DNA of 64,000 nucleotides from Mesorhizobium australicum WSM2073. GTDB lineage: Bacteria; Pseudomonadota; Alphaproteobacteria; Rhizobiales; Rhizobiaceae. The stretch is from contig NC_019973.1 in assembly GCF_000230995.2 (NCBI RefSeq), forward strand, positions 3,486,001 to 3,550,000, given 5' to 3'. The first letter of the stretch is position 1, and each line of letters opens with the position of its first letter. Positions 37,576 to 46,464 of the stretch are shown here, piece after piece. Position numbers and translations under genes: made by a program. The notes beneath the pieces are model-generated. The model had not been told where the DNA came from. It worked only from the letters and a program-made list of their open reading frames with translations, and searched no databases.

Positions 37576-40500
37576 ATGCTCGCACGCCTGTTCGTGATCT
37601 TCGGTGGCCTGTTCGTGCTGGTGCTGCTTGCGGCGCTGGTGGTGCCGCATTTTATCGACTGGACCGGCTACCGCGCCGAGTTCGAGCGAGAGGCAAGCGC
37701 CATCCTCGGCCGCAAGGTGACCGTGCAGGGCGACGCCACGGCAAGGCTGCTGCCGTTTCCCTCGGTGACCTTTTCCAAAGTCGCCGTCGCCGGTGGCCCC
37801 GACGGTCAGCCGGCCATGACCGTCGAGACGTTTTCGATGGACGCGGAACTGGCACCCTTCCTGCGCGGCGAGGTGCTGATCTTCGACATGCGGCTGGTGC
37901 GGCCGAAGGCGACCATCGACATCGCCGCCGACGGAACCGTCGATTGGGCCATGCGCCCGTCCTCGCCCTTCGACCCCGGCCAGGTCTCGATCGAGAAACT
38001 GACTGTGACGGAAGGGCAGATTGAACTGCGCCACGCCGCCGGCGGCCGCAGCCACATCTTTTCGGAGATCAACTCGACCATTTCGGCCAAGTCGCTGGCC
38101 GGTCCGTGGCGCATGGATGGCACGTTGCGGCTGGACGGGTTGCGGACCACGGTCGCGGCGTCGACCGGCAAGGCCGAACCCTCCGGGCAGATGCGGTTAC
38201 GGGTGAAGGCGGATCCCGACGCCTATCCGCTGGTCATCGAGACCGACGGCAATGCCGGCATCGTCAACGGTGCCGCCGTCTATTCCGGCCAGTTCAAGAT
38301 TTCGGGCGCGGACAAGGATAGCGCGGGCAAGAATTCAGCCGAGTTGCGCGGCACGGACGGCGAGACGGTGAAAGTCAGCACCGGCAAGTCCGATCCGGGC
38401 TTCCGGCTTAACGGCAAGTTCTCGCTCGATCACCAGAAGCTTGGCGTCGACGAATTCCGTTTCGAGACCGGTCCGCTCGACAATCCCTACACCGCCGATG
38501 GCAAGGCCTCGGTCGATCTTGGCCAGAAACCGAGCTTCGCCATCGAGGCCAATGGCGCGCAGGTTCAGTTCGACGAGGCGGTGGGTGCCCAGGCGGGTAC
38601 GGGCCTGACGCTGGATCAGCGCATCGCCGGGCTGGAGCAGGCGCTGCTCGATCTGCCGAAGCCGACCATTCCCGGCACGGTCGAGGTCAAGTTGCCGGCG
38701 GTGGTGGCCGGCGACACGACGGTGCGCGATGTTCATCTTTCGGCCGAGCCGGTCGGTGACGGGTGGTCGGTGAAATCGCTGGCCGCGACCTTGCCCGGCC
38801 GCACCAAGCTGGAAGCCGATGGCAAGGTCATGCTCAACGTGCAGGGCCATTTCGGCTTCACCGGCTCGTTGCTGCTGGCCGTGGCGCAACCCTCGGGTTT
38901 TGCCGCCTGGCTGTCGAAGGATGTCGACGAGGCGATCCGCCGTCTGCCTGCCGCCGGTTTCAAGGCCAAGGTCGATCTCTCGCAAAATCATCAATCCTTC
39001 AGTGATCTCGAACTGATCCTCGGCAAGGCGAAGTTTTCCGGCCGCATTGATTCCAGCCAGCCCGAAGACGCAAAGCCATCGGTGCTGATGCGGCTCGAGG
39101 GCGGCGATCTCGATGTCGATGGGCTGGCGGCCTTCGCCTCGATCTTCGTCAGCGACAAGGGAGCCAACCGTTTTGCCGACAGCGACCTCGATTTCCAGAT
39201 CAAGGCCGGCCCTGTCAGCGCCGGCGGCTTGACCGCCGACACGGTCGATACCGCGCTCAGGCTGCGCGACGGGCTGCTCGAAATCGACCGGCTGTCTGTC
39301 GGTGGACTGGCCGGTTCCTCGATCAGCGCCACCGGCCGCATCAAGGATTTTCCTGCGAGCCCGACCGGCAAGCTCGACGCCTCGGTGGTGGCAGTCGACC
39401 TCAAACCGCTGATCGATGTCGCAGCACGGCACTATCCGGACAATGCCGTGCTGAAGGAGCTCGCAGACCGCGCCGCGGCCTATCCCGACTTGTTCCAGGA
39501 CGCGCGCGTCGACCTCGTGGCCAGTGCCGCCGACAATGGCGACGGCACCACGGGCCTGGCGGTGAGCGGGCAAGGCAAGGCCGGCGGCTCGTCCTTTTCG
39601 GCGTCGCTGTCGGGAAAGGGCGCGGTGGACAGGCTTGCCGACGCGCCAGTGACACTGACTTTCAACGCCAGGAACCCGGACGCAACCGCCTTGCTCGCGC
39701 TCTACGGCCTGCCGGCGCTGCCGCTCGGCATGCTGGGTGAAGCAAGCACCGACATCCAGGCCAAGGGTACGCTTTCCGGCGGCCTGGCGACGAGCTTCAG
39801 CCTTGCCGGCAATGACTTCAAGGCCGGCTTCGAGGGGGTGGTCGCCGACACGCCGCAAGGCCCGACGGCCAAGGGCAAGATCAACCTCGACGCCTCCGAC
39901 ATCGAGCCGTGGCTGATGACGACGGGCATCGGCCTGCCCGGCATGGGCGCCGGCATGTCGACATCGCTGGCCGCGCAGGCCGATTACGGCAATGGCCTGC
40001 TGGTGCTCTCCGGGCTCAGCGGCGCCATCAACGAGGCGGCTGTGTCCGGCGACATCAACCTCGATGTCAAGCAGGGGGTCGACGGCAAGGACGGCGTGCC
40101 GCATCTGGCTGGGGCGCTGGCGCTCGACGAACTCGACCTCGATCCGATGGCGGTGGCGCTGTTTGGCGATTCCGCTTTTCTCGTGGACAAGAACGGGTCC
40201 GGCAAGAGCGACAATGCCGACAAGAATAACAGGGCCGACAAGAATGACAGGGCCGACAAGAATGACAAATCCGGCGCGTGGCCGTCGGCGCCGTTCAGCC
40301 AGAAGTCCAGCCTGCCATTCACGGCCGATCTCGACCTGACCACGGCTTCGCTGACCGTCGGCCCGCTCGCCACCGCCTATGACGCGGCCCTCTCGCTCAA
40401 GCTCGACCCGGAAGGCATTCGGGTCACCGATCTCAAGGCCAAATTCCTCGGCGGGGCGCTCTCCGGCCTGTTCGAGCTGAAGAACAATGACGGTACCGGG

Positions 40501-41586
40501 CTTTTCACCGGTCAGATGAAACTGGCGGGTGCCGATCTGGCTGATGTCTTGCCGGATGCGGGCATCGGCGGCAGCGGCGATTTCTCGACGACGCTGTCGA
40601 CCAGCGGCAAATCCGTCGACGCGATGATTGCCGCTCTATCGGGATCCGGCACGGCGACGCTGAAGGGCTTGCGGATCGCCGGCGTCAATCCTGACGCGTT
40701 CGGCGCTTTCCTGGCCAAGGCGGATGCGATCGGACGCGATATCGACGCCGCCAAGACGGCTGGCTTCGCGCCTGACATCGCCGCCGACGGCAGCTTCGCC
40801 GCCGGGAATGCCGAGGTCGCCTTCACGATTGCCGGCGGCACGCTCAGGGCGCCGCCGATCAGTCTTGAAAACCCGGCGGCGACCTTGTCGGCCGACATCA
40901 CGGCGGACCTCAACGCCAGCACGGTTTCCACCAAGGGCGCGATCACCTATCGGCCTGGCGACGAAGCGCTGGTCGGCTCCGAGCCGGCCGTGAATTTCAC
41001 CGCCGAGGGGCGGTTCGGCGCCGTGAAACGGCAGTTCGACAGCGAGCCGCTGGCGCAATTCCTGACCCAGCGTGCGCTGGAAAAAGAACAGCAGCGCGTC
41101 GAGGCGATGCAGGCCGCGCTGCTGGAGAAACAGCGGCTGCGACGCGAAGTGCGCTATTACGCGGCCCTTCAGGATGCCCGCGACAAGGCCGCCGAGGAGC
41201 TGCGCCAACAAGAGGAAGCGGCGCGCCTGAAAGCCGAGGCCGACGCCAAGGCGAAAGCGGAGGCCGACGCTCAGGCCAAGGCCGAAGCGGATGCCAAGGC
41301 AAAGGCCGACGCGGAAGCAAAAGCCAAGGCGGATGCCGAGGCCAAGGCGGCGGCGGAACAGCAGGCAGCGGACGAGGCGGCCAAGGCGCAGGCCGAGCAG
41401 GAGCGCCAGAAGGCGGAGGAGGCGATGCGCATTGCCTCCCAGGAAAAAGCCAGGCTCGAAGCCGAGCGCAAGGCGGCGCAACAGGCACCCAAGGCCGAGC
41501 AGGTGCCCGCCAACGACAATCCGCCTCCAGCCAAGCCGAAAGCCAATCCATTCACGGTCGACAATCTGTTGAAGTCACTGCAGTAG
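37576..41586 (+). CDS. Giant AsmA family protein with TolA-like tail
   Basis: A 1336-residue AsmA protein of the inner membrane facing the periplasm; relatives take part in lipid transfer to the outer membrane. One N-terminal helix (ARLFVIFGGLFVLVLLAALVV) is followed by the AsmA signature (YRAEFEREASAILGRKVTVQG) and long beta-rich repeats. A Lys/Asp/Asn repeat lies at 40216-40269. The last ~150 residues are a charged Ala-Lys-Glu-Asp coiled coil (AEADAKAKAEADAQAK) like TolA domain II. The ATG at 37576 is the preferred start; one eight codons earlier is possible. A 589-codon antisense frame is a shadow. Confidence 0.9.
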   Translation: MLARLFVIFGGLFVLVLLAALVVPHFIDWTGYRAEFEREASAILGRKVTVQGDATARLLPFPSVTFSKVAVAGGPDGQPAMTVETFSMDAELAPFLRGEVLIFDMRLVRPKATIDIAADGTVDWAMRPSSPFDPGQVSIEKLTVTEGQIELRHAAGGRSHIFSEINSTISAKSLAGPWRMDGTLRLDGLRTTVAASTGKAEPSGQMRLRVKADPDAYPLVIETDGNAGIVNGAAVYSGQFKISGADKDSAGKNSAELRGTDGETVKVSTGKSDPGFRLNGKFSLDHQKLGVDEFRFETGPLDNPYTADGKASVDLGQKPSFAIEANGAQVQFDEAVGAQAGTGLTLDQRIAGLEQALLDLPKPTIPGTVEVKLPAVVAGDTTVRDVHLSAEPVGDGWSVKSLAATLPGRTKLEADGKVMLNVQGHFGFTGSLLLAVAQPSGFAAWLSKDVDEAIRRLPAAGFKAKVDLSQNHQSFSDLELILGKAKFSGRIDSSQPEDAKPSVLMRLEGGDLDVDGLAAFASIFVSDKGANRFADSDLDFQIKAGPVSAGGLTADTVDTALRLRDGLLEIDRLSVGGLAGSSISATGRIKDFPASPTGKLDASVVAVDLKPLIDVAARHYPDNAVLKELADRAAAYPDLFQDARVDLVASAADNGDGTTGLAVSGQGKAGGSSFSASLSGKGAVDRLADAPVTLTFNARNPDATALLALYGLPALPLGMLGEASTDIQAKGTLSGGLATSFSLAGNDFKAGFEGVVADTPQGPTAKGKINLDASDIEPWLMTTGIGLPGMGAGMSTSLAAQADYGNGLLVLSGLSGAINEAAVSGDINLDVKQGVDGKDGVPHLAGALALDELDLDPMAVALFGDSAFLVDKNGSGKSDNADKNNRADKNDRADKNDKSGAWPSAPFSQKSSLPFTADLDLTTASLTVGPLATAYDAALSLKLDPEGIRVTDLKAKFLGGALSGLFELKNNDGTGLFTGQMKLAGADLADVLPDAGIGGSGDFSTTLSTSGKSVDAMIAALSGSGTATLKGLRIAGVNPDAFGAFLAKADAIGRDIDAAKTAGFAPDIAADGSFAAGNAEVAFTIAGGTLRAPPISLENPAATLSADITADLNASTVSTKGAITYRPGDEALVGSEPAVNFTAEGRFGAVKRQFDSEPLAQFLTQRALEKEQQRVEAMQAALLEKQRLRREVRYYAALQDARDKAAEELRQQEEAARLKAEADAKAKAEADAQAKAEADAKAKADAEAKAKADAEAKAAAEQQAADEAAKAQAEQERQKAEEAMRIASQEKARLEAERKAAQQAPKAEQVPANDNPPPAKPKANPFTVDNLLKSLQ
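40216..40269 (+). repeat. Three 18-bp tandem repeats inside the AsmA gene
   Basis: Three units of GCCGACAAGAATGACAGG (first with one change, last altered at the end) encode ADKNNR, ADKNDR and ADKNDK. They form a short hydrophilic linker. Because the unit is a multiple of three, copy-number change would keep the frame. Confidence 0.85.
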
Positions 41587-41595
41587 GCAGCAGGG

Positions 41596-42513
41596 CTAGG
41601 CTTTCCGGTTGGTCACCCGCCGGGCAATCGTCTCAAGAACGAACGTTTCGGCGCCGTCGGCGACGTATCTGGCGTGGCGGAAATCGCGGATGGCGGCAAG
41701 CTTGCCGCCCTGCCAACCCAGCAGGATGAAGTATGCCGGCGCTGCCGTCGGGTCGTTGGGATCGCGCACGAGGATTGCCGGACGGTCCTCGACGAAACCG
41801 GACTGGAAATGCCAGTCCCGCACCCGGGAATAATTGCCGAAATAGGTGGCCACCTCCTTGCGGCCGTTGAGCCTTGCCCTGGCCACCAGTTCCAGCCGCA
41901 CTTCGTCGGCCAGCATGTCTCGCACGGCGTCGAAGTCGCGGGCGTTGAAGCGATCGACATAGGCGTCGAGCAACAGGCGCTCCGACGCACTCAGCCTGGG
42001 AACAGGACGATCGTCCTGTTCGTCGGCGAGCTCACGCAGCCGGCCACGGCCACGATGCAGCGCTGCCTTGATCGCGGGGATGCTGGTGTCGAGCATGGTG
42101 CTGATTTCCCGCAGCGAATAGCCCAGCACATCCATCATGATGACGCTGCTTCGCTGCGCGACGGGAAGGCGCATGAAACTGTGCAATCCGGCTGCCGCGG
42201 CCTGCCGGTCGGCGATGGAATTTGCTGGGTCGGCGATCATGTCCGGCTCCTCCTCGGAGAAAGTCTTCTCACGGGCGCGGCGGCGCAAAAAGTCGAGCGC
42301 CGCATTGTGGGCGATGCGAAACAGCCAGCCTTCGGGATTCGCGATCGGCGCGGTGCCGGCCAAGGCCTCGAATGCCTTGGCCAGCGCCTCCTGCACGACG
42401 TCCTCGCCATCGACGACCGAGCCTGTCATCCGGGCGCAGTAGCGATGCAGTTTGGGGCGCAATTCGCCGAACAAGCGGTCGAAAGGCTCTGGGATCTCGC
42501 CTGGACTGTTCAT
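41596..42513 (-). CDS. ECF sigma factor with C-terminal SnoaL-like domain
   Basis: A 305-residue sigma-70 factor of the extracytoplasmic-function type. Region 2 is LRPKLHRYCARMTGSVVDGEDVVQEALAKAFEAL (17-50) and region 4 is SLREISTMLDTSIPAIKAALHRGRGRLRE (~130-160). A ~130-residue NTF2/SnoaL-like domain follows (LLLDAYVDRFNARDFDAVRDMLAD), as in the ECF41 and ECF56 types, where this tail tunes sigma activity instead of an anti-sigma factor. The gene is 33 bp downstream of a small ABM-like gene on the same strand. It ends 9 bp from asmA. Confidence 0.9.
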   Translation of the reverse strand: MNSPGEIPEPFDRLFGELRPKLHRYCARMTGSVVDGEDVVQEALAKAFEALAGTAPIANPEGWLFRIAHNAALDFLRRRAREKTFSEEEPDMIADPANSIADRQAAAAGLHSFMRLPVAQRSSVIMMDVLGYSLREISTMLDTSIPAIKAALHRGRGRLRELADEQDDRPVPRLSASERLLLDAYVDRFNARDFDAVRDMLADEVRLELVARARLNGRKEVATYFGNYSRVRDWHFQSGFVEDRPAILVRDPNDPTAAPAYFILLGWQGGKLAAIRDFRHARYVADGAETFVLETIARRVTNRKA

Positions 42514-42546
42514 GCGCCGGCCGTTCTCGACATGGTTCTATTCAGG

Positions 42547-42852
42547 CTACTCGTCCAGCATCCGATAATGGCCCACCACTGTCATCACGTCACGATGCGG
42601 AGGGTCGATGCAGCGATCCCTGATGCCACTCTGAAAAGCCTGGAAGGCGGCAAGTCCTGTGATGAGGTCGGCATGCCCGTCGGTTTCGGTCTCGACGAGA
42701 TGGACGAAAGTGCCGTCGCCGGAGCGCCAGGTCATGTAGCGAACGCCTTCCGGCGATTTGCCGCGCAGTTCCTCGAACACTGCCTTGACCAGGCGCTCGT
42801 TCTCGTCGGCCCGGTCCGGCTTCGTCTTGTAGCGTATCAAATGGCGTTTCAT
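42547..42852 (-). CDS. Small ABM-like hypothetical protein, operon partner of the ECF sigma factor
   Basis: A 101-residue soluble protein. It resembles the dimeric alpha-beta barrel of antibiotic-biosynthesis monooxygenase-like domains (HLIRYKTKPDRADENERLVKAVFEEL, later TFVHLVETE), but no catalytic residues can be assigned. It lies 33 bp upstream of the ECF sigma gene on the same strand. In ECF41-type loci a small enzyme gene often adjoins the sigma gene and is its target. That role is an inference here. Confidence 0.7.
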   Translation of the reverse strand: MKRHLIRYKTKPDRADENERLVKAVFEELRGKSPEGVRYMTWRSGDGTFVHLVETETDGHADLITGLAAFQAFQSGIRDRCIDPPHRDVMTVVGHYRMLDE

Positions 42853-42958
42853 CGCATTGGCTCCCTTGGCTGTCGCCTGTCCAAGACGCCGCGGCCAGCC
42901 CAGAGGATTCGGATTCCGGAAAAAATAGTTCGTTATCGGCCCGCACGGATGCTGGACG

Positions 42959-43387
42959 TCAGTCCTGGCTCCGGTCGAGCAGGCGCCGCAGCATGGGTTC
43001 GATGCGCGAGAGCTCGTCGAGATGCGCGGCCGACAGGTCGGCCAGGCAATCGTCGGCGCGTTCGGTCAGCCGCAGCAGCACGCGGCGGTGGTCGTCCTTG
43101 TCCTGGTCGCGTGCGACCAGTCCTGCCTCGCCGAGGCGGTTGACCAGTTCGACGGCGCTGTGGTGGCGGATGCGCAAGCGTTCCGCCAGGTCGCCGACCG
43201 TCACCGGCCCGCCGCCGGGATATCCCTTGATCGCCAGCAGCGCCTGGTGCTGGCGCGGGGTCAGGCCGGCGTCCTCGGCCTGCACCTGGCTGAATTCGAG
43301 GAAGCGGCGGATGAGGTAGCGGAACTCGGACAGCCGCTGGTAGTCGGATTGCCTGATGGCGGGGCGTGGTGTCTTGGGCTGCGTCAT
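42959..43387 (-). CDS. MarR family transcriptional regulator
   Basis: A 142-residue winged-helix regulator. The recognition region is VTVGDLAERLRIRHHSAVELVNRLGEAGLVARDQDKDDHRRVLLRLTE (about 63-110), with the DxRxxxxxLT wing as in MarR. The frame stays open far upstream, antisense to the chloride channel gene, but the ATG at 43387 matches the family start. It is divergent from the chloride channel gene across 165 bp that contains two inverted repeats, so it likely represses that gene and perhaps itself. Confidence 0.88.
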   Translation of the reverse strand: MTQPKTPRPAIRQSDYQRLSEFRYLIRRFLEFSQVQAEDAGLTPRQHQALLAIKGYPGGGPVTVGDLAERLRIRHHSAVELVNRLGEAGLVARDQDKDDHRRVLLRLTERADDCLADLSAAHLDELSRIEPMLRRLLDRSQD

Positions 43388-43429
43388 GTCGGAGATGTCT
43401 TCGTTTTCTGGTGAAAGCTCAAACGAAAT

Positions 43430-43471
43430 TTCAAGCGAAAGCCGCTTGAACAGATATATCGTGTTACGATA
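43430..43471. promoter_or_regulatory. Two inverted repeats and promoter between marR and the chloride channel
   Basis: The first inverted repeat is TTCAAGCG (43430-43437) with CGCTTGAA (43443-43450). The second is TATCGT-GTT-ACGATA (43457-43471). A possible -35 TTGAAC (43446-43451) and -10 ATACAT (43469-43474), 17 bp apart, overlap both. This is the pattern expected for MarR repression of the plus-strand gene. Confidence 0.55.
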
Positions 43472-43552
43472 CATACCCGGCCGACAATCGGCTGGCCACT
43501 TCGACCGTGCCGCAGAACCCAGACACGGCCGCCGCCAGGAAGCAAAGCCACC

Positions 43553-45349
43553 ATGAAGACCCATAACTCCAATCCCGATCATCTCCGGGACTTCACCACG
43601 GATGCCCGAGTGCTGCTCGTCGCCGCGATAGCGGTGGTGGTGGCGACCGCCGGGCTGTTTGCCGGCATCGCGCTTCTGAAGCTGATCCGGCTCGCCACCA
43701 ACATCGCCTATTTCGGCCAGTTCTCGCTTGCCGAGCTGAAGCTGCAGGATACGCCGCTCGGGCTTGCCGCCGTCATCGTTCCGGTCATCGGCGCGCTGAT
43801 CATCGGCCTGATGGCGCGCTACGGCAGCGAGAAGATCCGCGGCCACGGCATTCCCGAGGCCATCGAGGCGATCCTGCTTGGGCGCTCCAAGCTCGACGCC
43901 AAGGTGGCGATCCTGAAGCCGCTGTCGTCGGCGATCTCGATCGGCTCGGGCGGGCCGTTCGGCGCCGAGGGTCCGATCATCATGACCGGCGGCGCCATCG
44001 GCTCGTTGATCGCGCAGATGCTGCCGGTCTCGGACAACGAGCGCAAGACATTGCTGGTGGCGGGAGCGGCGGCCGGCATGACCACCGTGTTCGGCACGCC
44101 GATCGCTGCCATCATGCTGGCGGTCGAATTGCTGCTGTTCGAATGGACGCCACGCAGCTTCATCCCCGTCGCGGTTGCGGCCATCGTGGCCGAGGTGGAG
44201 CGCACCATGCTGCACATGCCAGGGCCGATCTTTCCGTTCGCGGGCAACATGGCGGTTTCCTTCGTCGGCCTTGGCGGCTGGGTGCTGGTCGGCATCTGCG
44301 CCGGCCTGTTGTCCGGACTGCTGACGCAGATGGTCTATGCCTGCGAGGACGGCTTCCAGAAGCTGCCGATCCACTGGATGTGGTGGCCGATGCTCGGCGG
44401 CCTGGTGGTCGGCATAGGCGGCTTGATCGACCCACGAGCGCTCGGCGTCGGCTATGACAACATCGCCGACATGCTGGACGGCCGCACGATCGCCACCGCG
44501 GCGCTGCTGCTGCTGGTGGTCAAGGCCATCATCTGGTCGGTTGCGCTCGGCTCGGGAACTTCGGGCGGCGTGCTGGCGCCGCTGTTGATCATGGGTGGCG
44601 CGATGGGGGCGGTGCTTGCCGGCATCCTGCCGGCGGCGGACCCGGGCTTCTGGGCACTGCTGGCCATGGCCGCCACCATGGGCGGCACGATGCGCGCGCC
44701 GCTGACAGCCACGTTCTTCGCGGTCGAGCTTACCGGCAACACGCATGTGCTGGTGCCGCTGATCGCGGCTTGTGCCGCGGCGCACGCGGTCACCGTGCTG
44801 CTGATGAAGCGTTCGATCCTGACCGAGAAGATCGCCAGGCGGGGGCACCATCTGGTTCGCGAATATCGCGTCGACCCCTTCGCGCTGACCAGGGTGCGCG
44901 AGGTGATGACGGCGCAGGTCGAGAGCGTGCCGGCAACGATGACGCTGCATGGTGCGGCCGCCTTCCTGACCGCGCCGGAAACCCGGCATCCGAGTTTTCC
45001 CGTGGTCGATGAAAACAGGCAGGTGCTTGGCCTCATCGATCCGCCGGCGATCCTGCGCTGGCGCCGTGCCGGCAAGCACCGGACGACGACACTCGGCGAG
45101 CTGCTGGCTGGAAGCAAGGTGACGCTGGCCCATCCCGACGAATATCTGGAAGGCTTGTCGGACAAATTGCTGACCGCCAATGTCTCGCATCTGCCGGTCG
45201 TGGCGCGTGAGGATGGAAGGTTGGTCGGCTATGTCGGCTGGAAGGATCTGATGCGCGTGCGCTCGCGCAAGCAGGCCGAGGAACGTGAGCGCTCCACCTT
45301 GCTCGGCTTCGGACGCGGGAAAAAGGCGGACCCGGTCGAGCGTGCGTAA
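43553..45349 (+). CDS. ClC family chloride channel/antiporter with CBS domains
   Basis: A 598-residue ClC protein of the inner membrane, moving Cl- alone or in exchange for H+. The pore motifs are GHGIPEA (near 100), SGGPFGAEGP (near 140, with the gating Glu kept) and GTSGGVLAPLLIMGG (near 340). About ten to twelve membrane segments are visible up to ~430. A C-terminal pair of CBS domains (VREVMTAQVESVPATMTLH and HLPVVAREDGRLVGYVGWKDLM) should bind nucleotides. It is divergent from a MarR gene. The shortest reasonable start is ATG 43553. Confidence 0.93.
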   Translation: MKTHNSNPDHLRDFTTDARVLLVAAIAVVVATAGLFAGIALLKLIRLATNIAYFGQFSLAELKLQDTPLGLAAVIVPVIGALIIGLMARYGSEKIRGHGIPEAIEAILLGRSKLDAKVAILKPLSSAISIGSGGPFGAEGPIIMTGGAIGSLIAQMLPVSDNERKTLLVAGAAAGMTTVFGTPIAAIMLAVELLLFEWTPRSFIPVAVAAIVAEVERTMLHMPGPIFPFAGNMAVSFVGLGGWVLVGICAGLLSGLLTQMVYACEDGFQKLPIHWMWWPMLGGLVVGIGGLIDPRALGVGYDNIADMLDGRTIATAALLLLVVKAIIWSVALGSGTSGGVLAPLLIMGGAMGAVLAGILPAADPGFWALLAMAATMGGTMRAPLTATFFAVELTGNTHVLVPLIAACAAAHAVTVLLMKRSILTEKIARRGHHLVREYRVDPFALTRVREVMTAQVESVPATMTLHGAAAFLTAPETRHPSFPVVDENRQVLGLIDPPAILRWRRAGKHRTTTLGELLAGSKVTLAHPDEYLEGLSDKLLTANVSHLPVVAREDGRLVGYVGWKDLMRVRSRKQAEERERSTLLGFGRGKKADPVERA

Positions 45350-45351
45350 GT

Positions 45352-45576
45352 TCAGGCGCTCGTCGCGCGCTTCGCCCACTCCAGGACATGCAGCCTGAGC
45401 GCCGAGGACAGGTTGGTGTCACGGGGCCGGGTCTCGTCGATTTCGGCGACAAGGGCGGCGAGCGTCAGCTTCCTGGTCGCCGCGATGGCGACGAGATCGT
45501 CATAGAAGGGCTTTTCGAGGGAATAGCTGGTGCGATGGCCGCGAATGGTCACCGAGCGTTTTTCGACGGCGCTCAT
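45352..45576 (-). CDS. Ribbon-helix-helix domain protein
   Basis: A 74-residue protein of the RHH_4 family (PF13467) common in rhizobia. It has the SVTIRGHRTSYSLEKPFYDDLVAIAATRKLTLAALVAEIDETR pattern, where the strand-helix-helix may bind DNA, and a conserved RLHVLEW end. Targets are unknown. It overlaps the DUF4169 gene by 4 bp (ATGA) and is the last gene of the sspB cluster. The chloride channel gene ends 2 bp from its stop. Confidence 0.88.
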   Translation of the reverse strand: MSAVEKRSVTIRGHRTSYSLEKPFYDDLVAIAATRKLTLAALVAEIDETRPRDTNLSSALRLHVLEWAKRATSA

Positions 45577-45770
45577 TGATCGTCAGGCAGGGTGGGCTTT
45601 TCGCGATGATGGCCCGCGACAAACCTTTCGCTCTTGTCGGCGATCAGGCGGTCGCGTTCCTTTTCGGCCTTGGTGCGACCGTGCAAGGCGCGATTCTGGC
45701 TGGCCGTTTGTGCCTTGTCGTCCCGCGCCTTCCGCTTGCGAGCCTGGCGGAGATTGACGATGTCGGCCAC
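45573..45770 (-). CDS. DUF4169 family protein
   Basis: A 65-residue basic protein of the DUF4169 family (ADIVNLRQARKRKARDDKAQTA, then NRALHGRTKAEKERDR). It is unstructured or helical, with no known role. The position between sspB and the RHH gene is conserved in related bacteria as far as I recall. It ends in a 4-bp overlap with the RHH gene and starts 11 bp after sspB, so all three are one operon. Confidence 0.88.
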   Translation of the reverse strand: MADIVNLRQARKRKARDDKAQTASQNRALHGRTKAEKERDRLIADKSERFVAGHHREKPTLPDDQ

Positions 45771-45781
45771 GGACCGCGAGC

Positions 45782-46318
45782 CTACTTCTTGCGGAAGGCG
45801 TCGAGCGAGACCACTTCGGCGCCCTTGGCGCCGGCATCCGCGGCGGTTGCCTTCTTCTCCGCTTCGGCGGCGGCCTTCTTCTCGGCCTTCGGCTTCTTCT
45901 CTGAGACGATGGTCAGCGGCTCAGGCGCCGGTGCTGCCGGTTCCTCGTCGGGCTGCGCATCGGTCTTGACGTCGAATTCGAGCTCGAAATTGACGGAGGG
46001 GTCGTAGAAGCCGCGCACGGCCGAGAACGGGATTTCCAGTTTTTCCGGCACGTCGGAGAAGGAGAGACCGACCTCGAAACCGGTGTCGGTCACCTTCAGG
46101 TCCCAATACTGGAACTGGATGACGATGGTCATCTGCTCGGGATAGCGCTCGCGCAGCCGCGACGAGACGCGCACGCCCGGCGCGCCGGTCAGGAAGGTGA
46201 TGAAGAAATGATGGTTGCCGGGGAGGCCGGTGCGCGCGACCTCTGCCAGTACCTTGCGCATGACGCCGCGCAACGCCTCCTGGGCCAGAATGTCGTAGCG
46301 GATATGGTCGTCGGCCAT
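45782..46318 (-). CDS. sspB: ClpXP adaptor SspB (alphaproteobacterial type)
   Basis: SspB delivers ssrA-tagged proteins to the ClpXP protease. The 178-residue protein has the SspB core (YDILAQEALRGVMRKVLAEVARTGLPGNHHFFITFLTGAPGVRVS, then YPEQMTIVIQFQYWDL and LSFSDVPEKLEIPFSAV). A charged, Ala/Lys-rich linker leads to a short conserved C-terminal end (EVVSLDAFRKK), probably the ClpX-docking tail. Its substrate tag is encoded by ssrA about 3.8 kb away. It is the first gene of a three-gene operon. Confidence 0.93.
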   Translation of the reverse strand: MADDHIRYDILAQEALRGVMRKVLAEVARTGLPGNHHFFITFLTGAPGVRVSSRLRERYPEQMTIVIQFQYWDLKVTDTGFEVGLSFSDVPEKLEIPFSAVRGFYDPSVNFELEFDVKTDAQPDEEPAAPAPEPLTIVSEKKPKAEKKAAAEAEKKATAADAGAKGAEVVSLDAFRKK

Positions 46319-46464
46319 GAGGTGGTCGGGTTCCGTTGAATCGTCCGCATAGCTGTAATCAAGCTTGGGCGCGGCGTAAACCTGATATAGACCGCCGCCG
46401 CGCCGAAGCGAGGACTATTGCAAACGATTTGATCGGCAAGGCGGCTTGGCGGCAACGCCAAATG

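Noticed and set aside
38335..40104. A 589-codon frame antisense to asmA.
   Set aside because: It has the composition of an alternate frame of asmA and no recognisable domain.
42959..45379. An 806-codon minus-strand frame that includes the MarR gene.
   Set aside because: Only the last 142 codons are MarR. The upstream part is antisense to the chloride channel gene and low in complexity.
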